NCBI GenBank assembly: GCA_046733295.1
Contig: JBKPOY010000015.1
Location: 1-64,000 of the forward strand
Length of the DNA: 64,000 nt
Direction: 5' to 3'
Source: 13-2-20CM-68-14 sp046733295
GTDB lineage: Bacteria; Actinomycetota; Thermoleophilia; Gaiellales; Gaiellaceae
In this document: piece after piece, positions 7,337 through 17,300 of the stretch
How the letters are laid out: each line of letters begins with the position of its first letter
How positions within the stretch are numbered: the first letter of the stretch is position 1
Notes under the pieces: generated by a model
Told to the model about the DNA's origin: nothing
The model's database searches: none
The model's input: the letters and a program-made list of their open reading frames with translations, nothing else
Translations under genes and position numbers: made by a program

Positions 7337-10300
7337 TTACCGCCCGACAGGGGGCAGTGGCACCTCGGGTACCGAGACGACGCCGAGGGCCTCCAGCAGG
7401 CGGGCGGCCTCGGCTGACTCTCCGCTGCGGGCTTCGCTCGTCCGTTCCCGCAGACGTGCGGCCGCATTGAGGGAGAGGGCGAGCTCGTAGTTGCTGTCGG
7501 CTTCTCTCGCCACGCGGATGCTCTCGTCGAGACACTGCTCGGCGCCGTCCGCGTCGCCGAGCTGCAGGAGCGCGTACCCGCGGACGCGATGCAGGAGGGC
7601 GAGCAGCGCCGGCGTTGCCTCCCCGTCGGCCAGAGCCCGCAGGGTCTCGTCGGCGTGACGGAGTGCCTCCGCCGGCTCGCCGGCGAGAACCGCCCGCTCC
7701 GCCAGCCGCGCCTTCGCCTCGAGCTCGAAGCTGCCGGCCCTGATCTCGTGGAAAGCGACGAGCGCCCGGCGGAGAAGGTCGAGCGCCTCGTCGAGCCGCC
7801 CGGAGCGGGCCGCGAGCCGGCCCAGATTGCTGACTGTCAGCGCCGCGAGCGTGCGGTGTCCCGCGGCGTCGAAGAGATCCTTGAGCTCGTGGAACTGGGT
7901 GGCAGCCTCGTCCAGGTGCCCCTGATCGGAGCGGATCTCGCCGATGTTGTTGTTGAGCATCGCGGCGCCGACCACGTTGCCCACGCGCTCGTTCGCGTCG
8001 CGGCTGCGCTCGTAGAGGTCGAGGGCCTCGTTCCAGCGGCCCTCGTAGTAGGCGTCGATCCCGAGGTTGTTGAGGACGTTGGCCTGCCCGAGCAGGTCGC
8101 CGATCTCCTCGTAGATCGGCAGCGCGAGCCCGCGGTAGGCCGCACGGTCGGGGCTGCCGATCGACGTGTAGGCGAGATGGAGGAGGTAGTAGGCATGCGC
8201 GAGCGCTCGCAGGTCGGTGATCGGGGCCGCCTGCTCGACGACGCGGTTGCACCACTGGATGCAGTCCTTGAACTCACCCTGACGAAGGCGCGTGCCGGCG
8301 TAGGCGAGGTTGATCTCGAGGATCAGGTTGCTGCGCTCGGCCTCGTCCTCCAGCGTCGCCGCCGCGTCGAGAGCGCGCCGGTACCAGCGCAGCGCGTCGG
8401 AGTAGCGGCTCAACCGGTCCCGGATCACGCCCTCCTTGAGCAGCAGGATCGGCAGGTTGAGCTCCGCCCGCTCGGCGACTCGCCGCGCGCTCTTGTATGC
8501 ATTGGCAGCGTCTGTGTAGAGACCGGCGAGCTCCGACACGTCGCCGAGCGCCTCCCACACGCCCGCGACCTCGACGGGGTCGAGGTCGGGAAGCCGGCGG
8601 GCCACTTCGAGCGCCCGCCGGTAGAAGACGGCCGCCTCGACGTTCGCGAACTTCTCCTGGGCACGGTGCCCGGCGATGAGTGAGTAGCGGTACGCCTTCT
8701 CGTGCTGCTGCGCATGGAAGAAGTGCAGCGAGAGAAGCTCCGCGTGGTCGGCCGCCGACTCGCCGTAGCGCGTCTCGTAGACCTCCCCGACGCGCGCGTG
8801 CAGTTCGCGCCTGCGCTTGAAGGAGAGGCCCTCGTACGCCGCGTCGCGGAAGAGGGCGTGGCGGAAGCGGAAGGCGCCGGCGGTGTACGGGTCGCGCTCG
8901 ACGAACTCGGCCACACGGTCCCAGACCTCGGAGTCGGCGGACGCGGCCTCGTCGCCTGCGAGCACGTCGGCGATCAGCTCGCCGCTGAACGTCGCGCCCA
9001 TCACCGCCGCGTAGCGGAGCAGCGCGCGGTCGCCGGGCGCGAGCTTGTCGATCCGGGTGGCGACGACGGTCTCGACCGTCTCGGGCAGCTCCTCCTCCGC
9101 CCGCTCGGTCGCCACCAGTGCCTGCAGGAAGAGAGGGTTCCCCGCGCCTCGCTCGGCGATCGCGGCCACCTCGTGCTGGAGCAGGCCCTCCGCCGCCGCG
9201 GCCGCGATGAGCGTTCCCGCCGCCTCCTCGGTGAGCGGCTCCAGCTGAATCGTCAACGCCGGTACCGGAGGCACGCCCTCCGCTGCGACGAAGCCGCCCG
9301 GGGTGGGGCGCCGGGTCGCGCAGAGGAGCCACGGCTTGCCGCTGACCTGGCCACCGAGGTGCCGCAGCAGATCGGAGGAGGGCTCGTCCATCCAGTGCAC
9401 GTCCTCGATGACGACGAGCGTCGGGGTGGGGAGGAGCTTCGCGAGCAGCTCCTCGACCACTCCGTGGAGGCGCGCCCGGCGAAACGCAGGCTGGAGCTCC
9501 TCGACCTCGGGCGTGGGCTCGACCTCGACGTCGATGGCGAGGCCGACCAGCGGCAGCCAGGCGAGGAGCTCGGGGCAGAGCTCTTCGACCTTGGCGCGCA
9601 GCGCCGCGGGCGCCGCCCCGTTCGACCCCAGGCCGAGGAGCGAGCGCAGCAGGCCGCGGAAAGCGAAGTAGGGCGTGGAAAGCTCGTACTGCTCGCAGCC
9701 GGTCGTGACGATCGTCATGTCCGCGCAGTGGGCTCGCAGCTCGGTGACGAGCCGCGACTTGCCGATGCCTGGCTCCCCTGTGAGCTCGACGAGGCTGCCG
9801 AAGCCGAGCCGGACGGGAGCGAGCGAGGCGGTCAGGATCGCGACCTCGCGCTCGCGTCCGACGAACGGCAGCAGCCGCCGCTCCGGCTCCTCCTTGGCGC
9901 CGGCGGGCCTGTGGACGTCGTGAGCGACGACCGGCTCGCTCTTGCCCTTGACCCGGAAGGGCGCCAGCTCCGTCGTCTCGAATGCGGTCGTCGTTCGCTC
10001 GAGGACTTCCATCGACGCGAGCACCTGGCCCGGCTCGGCCTTGCTCATCAGACGCGCGGCGAGCGCCGCCGTCTCGCCCAGGATCGTGTACGTGCGCCGG
10101 AACGGCGCCCCGACCTCGCCGGCGAAGACGCGGCCCCGGTTGACGCCGATGCGCAACGGCAGCCGCACGCCGGCGTCCGACACCGCGCACAGCGTCCGCA
10201 GCATCCGCTCCTCGTCGTCGCCTGCCGTCTGCGGGACGCCGGCGACGAGCACGAGCTTGCCGCCGTCGGTGTCGATGTCGCTCTCGAAGACGCAGACGCC

Positions 10301-11209
10301 ATGCTCCGCGGCTGCGGCCTGGGTCGTCACGACGAGCTCGGCGAGGGCGTCCGCCGTCGCGGCAGGGCCCTCACGCTCGATCATGGCGTCGGTGCCGTCG
10401 AAATGGACGAATGCGACGGTTGCCCGGCGATGCTCCGGCTCCGTAGGTCCCGCCGCAAGATGCTCGCGGATCGGCGCCGGCACGCAGACACTGAGGTCGA
10501 GCCCCGCCACGTCGGGTAGGGGCTCGAGCCCGGCTGGGTCGCCCGGCACGTTGCTCCTGAGCAGCCGCCCGCCGGCTTTCGCCTCGCCGAGGACCTTCTC
10601 GTCGACAGCCGCGGCGGCCGCTGCGCTCAGCAGGATCTCTCCGGCCTCGGAGACGTCCTCGAGGCCGACGGTCGTCGTCGCGCCCGGGCCGGCGACGAGC
10701 AGCTCGCGGTGCGTGTCGCCGACGAGGAAGAAATGGAAGGTATCGCTGTGCACACCGACGTGCATTCGCAGGCTCACCTGGCCCGCGGACGTGCGGGGGT
10801 GGCCGATCTCGCGGAGTGCCCGGCGCATCCCGTAGGCGGCTCGGGTCCCGCGGGCCGTGTGCTCCTCGCCGCCGTAGAACAGGAGCAAAGCGTCCCCGCC
10901 GAACTTGACCAGGCCGCCGCCCTCGGCGTAGGCGACGTCGAGCAGCCGTGTGAAGGTCGCGCTCATGACGTCGGAAACCTCCTCGGCGCCGACCTTGCCC
11001 TGACGCGCGAGGCGCTCTGACATCGCCGTGAAGCCCGAGATGTCGACGAATGCGAGCGTTCCCTCGAGCGCCCGCCACGTCGCCTGCGCGTCCGTCTTCA
11101 GCCAGTCGACGACGATCCGGGGCACGTAGGGGACGAAGTCGGGCCGCGTGTCCGTCGTCGCGTCCGCGGCGAACACGTCCACTCCAGCGTGCCCCCGAAC
11201 CTCGCTCAA
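7337..11209 (-). CDS. Adenylate/guanylate cyclase-domain, STAND-type ATPase, TPR regulator
   Basis: The product is 1290 residues from TTG 11209, chosen because GGAGGG lies 6 nt upstream. Domain order is as follows. A class III cyclase domain at about residues 45-220 has FVDISGFTAMSERL and KFGGDALLLFY. A second, more degenerate cyclase domain lies at about 260-420. A STAND/AAA ATPase follows with Walker A GEPGIGKS (about 477) and Walker B VVIEDVHWMDEPS. A long TPR array forms the C-terminus. Cyclase 1 keeps its first metal-binding aspartate; cyclase 2 has VHFDGTDAM and probably no activity. Such proteins act as cytoplasmic signal integrators. It is divergent from the giant secreted protein across a 96-bp intergenic region. 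Confidence 0.85.
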   Translation of the reverse strand: MSEVRGHAGVDVFAADATTDTRPDFVPYVPRIVVDWLKTDAQATWRALEGTLAFVDISGFTAMSERLARQGKVGAEEVSDVMSATFTRLLDVAYAEGGGLVKFGGDALLLFYGGEEHTARGTRAAYGMRRALREIGHPRTSAGQVSLRMHVGVHSDTFHFFLVGDTHRELLVAGPGATTTVGLEDVSEAGEILLSAAAAAAVDEKVLGEAKAGGRLLRSNVPGDPAGLEPLPDVAGLDLSVCVPAPIREHLAAGPTEPEHRRATVAFVHFDGTDAMIEREGPAATADALAELVVTTQAAAAEHGVCVFESDIDTDGGKLVLVAGVPQTAGDDEERMLRTLCAVSDAGVRLPLRIGVNRGRVFAGEVGAPFRRTYTILGETAALAARLMSKAEPGQVLASMEVLERTTTAFETTELAPFRVKGKSEPVVAHDVHRPAGAKEEPERRLLPFVGREREVAILTASLAPVRLGFGSLVELTGEPGIGKSRLVTELRAHCADMTIVTTGCEQYELSTPYFAFRGLLRSLLGLGSNGAAPAALRAKVEELCPELLAWLPLVGLAIDVEVEPTPEVEELQPAFRRARLHGVVEELLAKLLPTPTLVVIEDVHWMDEPSSDLLRHLGGQVSGKPWLLCATRRPTPGGFVAAEGVPPVPALTIQLEPLTEEAAGTLIAAAAAEGLLQHEVAAIAERGAGNPLFLQALVATERAEEELPETVETVVATRIDKLAPGDRALLRYAAVMGATFSGELIADVLAGDEAASADSEVWDRVAEFVERDPYTAGAFRFRHALFRDAAYEGLSFKRRRELHARVGEVYETRYGESAADHAELLSLHFFHAQQHEKAYRYSLIAGHRAQEKFANVEAAVFYRRALEVARRLPDLDPVEVAGVWEALGDVSELAGLYTDAANAYKSARRVAERAELNLPILLLKEGVIRDRLSRYSDALRWYRRALDAAATLEDEAERSNLILEINLAYAGTRLRQGEFKDCIQWCNRVVEQAAPITDLRALAHAYYLLHLAYTSIGSPDRAAYRGLALPIYEEIGDLLGQANVLNNLGIDAYYEGRWNEALDLYERSRDANERVGNVVGAAMLNNNIGEIRSDQGHLDEAATQFHELKDLFDAAGHRTLAALTVSNLGRLAARSGRLDEALDLLRRALVAFHEIRAGSFELEAKARLAERAVLAGEPAEALRHADETLRALADGEATPALLALLHRVRGYALLQLGDADGAEQCLDESIRVAREADSNYELALSLNAAARLRERTSEARSGESAEAARLLEALGVVSVPEVPLPPVGR

Positions 11210-11232
11210 ACTCCCTCCATATTGCTGGAAAG

Positions 11233-11260
11233 TTGACAAAACCTGAAACCGTCGTAGATT
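11233..11260 (+). promoter_or_regulatory. Sigma-70 promoter of the giant secreted protein
   Basis: TTGACA (11233-11238) and TAGATT (11255-11260) are separated by 16 bp. The predicted transcript starts near 11267 and leaves a leader of about 40 nt. This is the best consensus promoter in the window and lies in the gap between the two divergent genes. Confidence 0.65.
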
Positions 11261-11305
11261 TGTCGCGGCAGGACCGATACCGGGTCCAGGCGAGAAGGTG
11301 GCGTC

Positions 11306-14300
11306 GTGCGGCTGAGGAGGACGAGGCGGATGCGTGGGGTCATGACGGTGGCGAGCGTGCTCGCTGCAGGAATAGTGCTGTTTGCAGGTCCGGAGGCGGT
11401 CTCCGGTGCAGGCGGCGACACGATCACCCCCTCGACGGCGACCGAGGTGCTGGCTCCCGGCGGCACGACGACGCTGAGCCAGACGCTGCACCTCGATACG
11501 TTGCCGCCCAAGGCGGACATCTTGCTGGCGTTCGACACAACGGGCAGCATGGGCGGGGCGGTGGCCGACGCTCGCGCGGACGCGTCGTCGATCGTGACGA
11601 GAATCCAGGCCGCGATTCCCGGCGCCCGCTTCGCAGCGGCCGACTTCAGGGACTACACCCAGACGCCGTTCGGAAACGGGCCAGACGACACGCAGGACTA
11701 TCCCTGGCAGCGCGACCAGGACTTCACGACCAGCGCGGCAGCGATCCAGTCGGCGCTCGACACGATCGTGGCCTGTAGCGGCTGCGGCAACGATCTCCCG
11801 GAGGCGTACAACCGCGCCTACTACGAGGCAGCGCTGAGCCCCGGCGATACCGCCTGGAGCGAGGCTTCCGACCTGTCCTGGGCCGCGGGATCGGCGCGGT
11901 TCATGATCGTGCTCGGCGACTCGTACGGCCACGACCCGAACCAGGCAGCGGACTTCGGTTCAGTGGCATCGATCGCTAACTGTCCGGCGACCACCCCGAT
12001 CGACCCGGGTCGCGACGAGATCGTAGGTACCGCCGACGATCTCGGGACGCTGCCGTCGCTCACGCAGCTGAAGGCGGCGCACACGAACCTTTCCTTCGTC
12101 ACGTACAACGTCGGTTCAGGTCCGCAGAACACGGTCGCGTGCCACGGGGTCATGGCGGCGTTCACGGGCGGAAGCCAGGTCAGCCACGATGCCGGCACGG
12201 CGAGCCTCGGCGACCAGATCGTCACCCTGATCAACCAGGCGGCGGCGCGGGTAGACCAGGTCTCGTTCAGCGTCTCGCAGCTGAGCGGGACGCCTGTGGC
12301 CACCCCGAGCAGCTGGTTCAGCTTCGACCCGTCGACACTCGGACCCGCGACCGCGCCCGTGGACATTCCTTACGACACGACCGTGTCGGTGCCCGCCGGG
12401 CAGGCGCTAGGCCAGTACGTGTTCCGGATCACTGCCGTTGCCGACGGCGCGCCGCGTGCGAGCCAGGACGTCACCGTCAACGTGGTCGGCGACGCGATCT
12501 CCGACGTCCACCTCTCAGTCGACGAGCCCGCGCTGCCGGCGGGGATCGCGGTCGCGCCGTTCTCGAAGATCCCGGCGTCGCGCATCCCGTTCTTCACGGG
12601 CGCGACGACGGCCTCGACGCCGTACGGGTCGACCCCGTACGGATCGACGCCGTTCGGATCGACGCCTTTCGGTTCGACGCCGTACGGATCGACGCCGTTC
12701 GGATCGACGCCCTTTGGATCGACGCCGTACGGGTCGACGCCGTACGGATCGACACCCTTTGGCTCCACCCCGTGGGGCTCGACGCCGTTCGGCTCGACGC
12801 CGTTCGGTTCAACGGGCGTGCTCGGCCCGTTCGACTCGACTCCGTTCGGGTCGACGCCGTTCGGCTCGACGACGTTCGACCACGTACTGCTGTCGCAGCT
12901 GCCGCTCCTGAATCCGGCCGACCACGCGACGTGGCCGGATGTGCTTGCGGGAACGCCGCTGGCGGGCCAGCCCTTGAGCTCGCTGTCTCTCTCGGACGTA
13001 CTGAGAAACGACGTGGCGCGTGCACGGCTCTACGCGCTGCCGATGAAGGACGTCAGCTTCGCTTCGACGCTGTGGCAGGGCGTCCCGGTCGGCGCGATCC
13101 TGCTCGGCCAGCTGAAGGTGAGCGACGTTCCGGTACCGCAGTCGATCCGGAACGAAACCGGGCAGACGACCTGGCAGGGCGTGATCAGCAGCTCCGGCGG
13201 TTGCGCGTCGTGCATCGGCGACAGCAACACGTTCTTCGGCATCGCGGCGGCGGGCGTGCTCGGCGATGCGCACATAGGTTCGATCCCGTTCGGCTCGACC
13301 CCGTTCGGGTCGACGCCCTACGGGTCGACGCCCTACGGCTCGACTCCGGGTGCAACGATCCCGCTGAACTCGATGAACGTCGCCGGGACGCGACTTGCCG
13401 CGGTGCAGCTCGCAAAGATCGCGCCGCTGTCGGACATCGTCGCTTGCTCGGCAACCTTCTCCTGCAGCGGCAAGACGCTGGGCGAGGCCGCCGCGGCGCG
13501 TGCGATCAAGGCAGACGCGACGCTCGGGAAGCTGTTCAACGATCTGCCCACGGACGACCCGGCGCGGCAGATGACCCTGGATGAAATCGTCGGCGCCGTG
13601 CTCCCGTTCACGGCGTACCCGTGGGAGCAGATCCCGGTCCAGGGCCTCCAAGACGTCGTCGGCACGGGCAAGAACGCGCACTACCACATCAGGTTCACGC
13701 TGGCGTGCAGCAGCACGTCGAGCTTCAAGGTGACGGTGCAGCTCCCCGCCGAGTTCTTCCCGGTCCAGGGCTCGTCCACGTTCACGTTCGGGTCGAGCAT
13801 CGTGAATGCCGGGAACCCGGCCCTGGTCGTGGCGCAAGGGAAGCCGACCGTGGCGACGTGGACGGCGCCGGGCGGCGCGTGTACGGGTGCGGCCGGCGGC
13901 GCACAGCCGATTCGTCTCGATTTCGCGGCGTTCACCGGGCTCACGCTCGGTGACCAATCTTCGACGGCGAGCGTCAGCGCCGTCGGCATCACGCGCGAGG
14001 CGCCGGAGCACGCACCGGTGCTCGTGACGCAAAACCACGAGGCGAACGACGATCCCACGACTGCGCCCGCCATCACCGCAGACCAACTGGTCGTCGGGCA
14101 CGTCGCGAGCGCCGGCGACAAGGAGTACTTCCGCTTCCCGCTCAGCGGGGTCCCCGTGAACTCACGGCTGATCGCGTTCCTGAAGGTGCCGGGCGGTGCC
14201 GACCTCGACCTCACGATCAACGGGCCGTCGCTCGCGGCCGTGCAATCGACACCGTTCGGAAGCACACCCCTCGGGACGACTCCTGTCCCCGATCAACCCG

Positions 14301-17300
14301 TGGGGACCGACAACTCGAGCACGGTCCCCCAGTCGAACACGCTGTCCGACATCCCGTTCGGCAGCACGCCATGGGGGAGCACCCCGTTCGGCAGCACGGC
14401 CGCGGGCAACATCTCGCAGAACCGCGGCGATTCGCCGGAGCAGGCTGCGCTTGTGGTTCACGCGGCATCGAATGGAATGGCGACGATCGGCGTGACCGGC
14501 TACAACGGCGCGTTCAGCGATCGGCCGTACGTGCTGCGGCTCGAGGTCTTGCCGCCCCCGCCGCTGCCGCCATGCCCGGCGCGAACCGGTTATGACGACA
14601 AGACGCAGATCGGTCCCCTGCCTCCGCCGACCTCGCTGCCGATCGGGACGAAGACGCTGTTCCTCGTCGACCGCCAGCGGCTCGCGCGCCTCTACGGCTC
14701 CGCCGAAGCGAGCAAGATCGTCGCGCCTGCGGGCGCCGGCGGCACCGTCGGCGCGAACCTTGCCACGCTTGCCGCGCGACCCGAGGTGCGGGGCGCGGTT
14801 CTCTCGGTCGACGGAAACGGCGCGGTGCGCTCGGCCTACGCGACATGGGATGCGAACCCGTGCTCGCCCGACGCCGCGAACGGCGTAGTTCGTTCGATCA
14901 ACGACCTCGTCGCGCGCTATCGGAGCGCGCTGCCGAACCTCCACAACATCGTGCTGCTCGGCACGGACACGGCCGTGCCGATGTATCGCCAGCCGGACCC
15001 GACGGTGCTGTCGCCGGAGCTCGACGAGGCGGCCGACCTCGCATTCACCACGTCCAACTTGACGGCCGGTAACTCCCTCTACGCCGCAGTCGCCCAGAAC
15101 AACGTGCTCACGGACGGCGCGTACGGTGCGTTCACGCGGATCACGTGGCTCGACCACGACCTGCCACTGCCACAGATCAGCGTTTCGCGGCTGGTCGAAA
15201 CGCCGGCCGATATCACCGCGCAGGTGAGCAAGTACCTCTCGGTCAACGGCACGCTGTCGCCGCAGCGATCCCTGACGACGGGGTACGACTTCCTGGCGGA
15301 CTCGGCTGTCGCTACGACTGCCGCTCTCGGCAACAGCCCACGGCTGCCGAACATCACAGCCGCCAGCCTGATCTCGCCGATGAATGCCACGACGGGGTTG
15401 TGGACGAAGTCCGATGTCAACACCCAGTTCTTCAACCAAACGCCGACGATCCCTGAGATCGGCGCGCTGTTCGGTCACTACAATCACTTCGCCTTCAAGC
15501 CGGCAGGGCCAGAGAACGTCACCGACGTCGCCACGCAGATCGTGACGACGACGGCAGACGCGACCAACAAGGACTTCGGTCGGCACTTGATCTTCAGCGT
15601 CGGCTGCCACGGCGGCCTGAACACGGGCGACGAGCTCGGTCGTGCCGCCGCGACCGCGGAGATCGCACCGCTGTACCAGGATTGGGCACAGACCTACGCT
15701 CAGGGCGGTATTGCCGCCTACGTCGCCAACACCGGCTTCGGCTACGGCGACACCGACAGCATCGCTGCCTCGGAGAAGCTCTACGAGCTTTTTGCGGAGA
15801 ACCTGAACAAGGGGTCTTCGGTTATCGGCGACAACTGGTTCACGGCTCTGACGAACTACTACCTCGGCGCGAGCATCTACAGCGCATACGACGAAAAGGT
15901 GATGCTCGAGGCGACGTTCTACGGCTTGCCCTTCTACCACTTCGGCACGGCTCCGACCGCGGCCGACAGCTCGTCGATGACCGCTGCTCCCAGCGGGTCG
16001 ATCGACATCGGGTCGACCTCCGTCACGGGCCTCGGCCCCGGGGCGTCCCCGACGCCGGGACAAGGTGGAACGCAGTACTGGAAGGGGCCCGCCGGCACAC
16101 TCACCGTGCCCTATCGGCCGATCCAGCCGCTCGCGACGAAGGATGTGACCGTGGCCGGGAAGAAGGCTCGTGACATCTTCGTGACCTCGCTGACGACGCA
16201 TGATGTCGACGACCCTTCGCCCACGCAGGGGTCGCCCGTCGTCAACGCATTCAAGAACGAGCCGAGCAAGCGCTTTGCCGACAGCTACTGGCCCGCCAGC
16301 TTCACCGCGCTCCAGCGGGCGCCGGTCTTCGGCTCGGGCGAACGTGCCATGGCCGTGATCACCCTCGGGCAGTACCGGCCCGAGCAGCAGAGGGAGCGGC
16401 TCGTCAACTCGATCGGCTTCGACGTCACCTACTCGACCGCGAGCGACGTCACGCGGCCGCTGATCTCCCAGGTCGGGGCGGTTCCGGGACCGGGTGGCAC
16501 GACTATCTTCATCCGCGCCAGCGACAATTCAGGCTCGCTGCGAGAAGTCGCAGCGATTTGGACGGACGGCACCGGTGTTTGGCACGTCGAACGCAACATG
16601 TCTCAGCAGGCGCCGGGCCTGTACGTGAAGACCGTCACCGGCAATGTCGGCGAAGTCGCCGGCGAGGCGATGGACCCCGCAGGCAACGTTGCCCAGAGCT
16701 GGAACAAGGCGTACAGCTTCCGCCCCGCGCCGGCCGACGACTCTGCTCCGACCATCGCGATCGAAACCCCGTCGCCGACGCAGGTCTTCATCTTGAATCA
16801 ACAGGTCAAGCCTGTTTTCAGCTGCTCGGATCCCGGCGGTGTTGTTAGTTGTACCGGCGCGCCGCTCGTGAACGGCAACCTCGATACGACGAGCGTCGGA
16901 ACTCACACCTTCACTGTCGCGGCCACAGATCTGGCCGGGAACAGGACGACGCGTTCTGTCACGTACACCGTCCGCTTCGGCACCTTCGTCGGTTTCAAGC
17001 CACCTGTCGACAACCCGCCGGTACTGAACATCGCGCTGGCGGGCAGCGCGATTCCGGTCAAGTGGTCGCTGCTGGACGCCGCCGGGAAGGCCGTCTCAGA
17101 CCTCAACGCCGTGAACACAGTCTCGGTCGAGCCCCTTGCCTGCCCGAATGCGGCGACGGATGCCATCGAGACCACGGTCGCCACCGGCCTCGCCGGACTC
17201 ACCTACGACACGGCGGGCCAGCAGTTCATCTACAACTGGGCGACCGACAAGAGCTGGGTCGGGTTGTGCCGCCGGCTGGTCGTCCAGTTCGCGGACGCCC

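Noticed and set aside
8702..10519. 605-codon open frame antisense to the first cyclase-STAND gene
   Set aside because: Arg/Gly/Asp-rich mirror of a high-GC gene; no domains or start signals. The same applies to long antisense frames at 39561-41681 (exporter permease) and 44403-47069 (second cyclase gene).
12617..12868. CRISPR-like array
   Set aside because: 15-bp units without spacers, in frame and fully coding.
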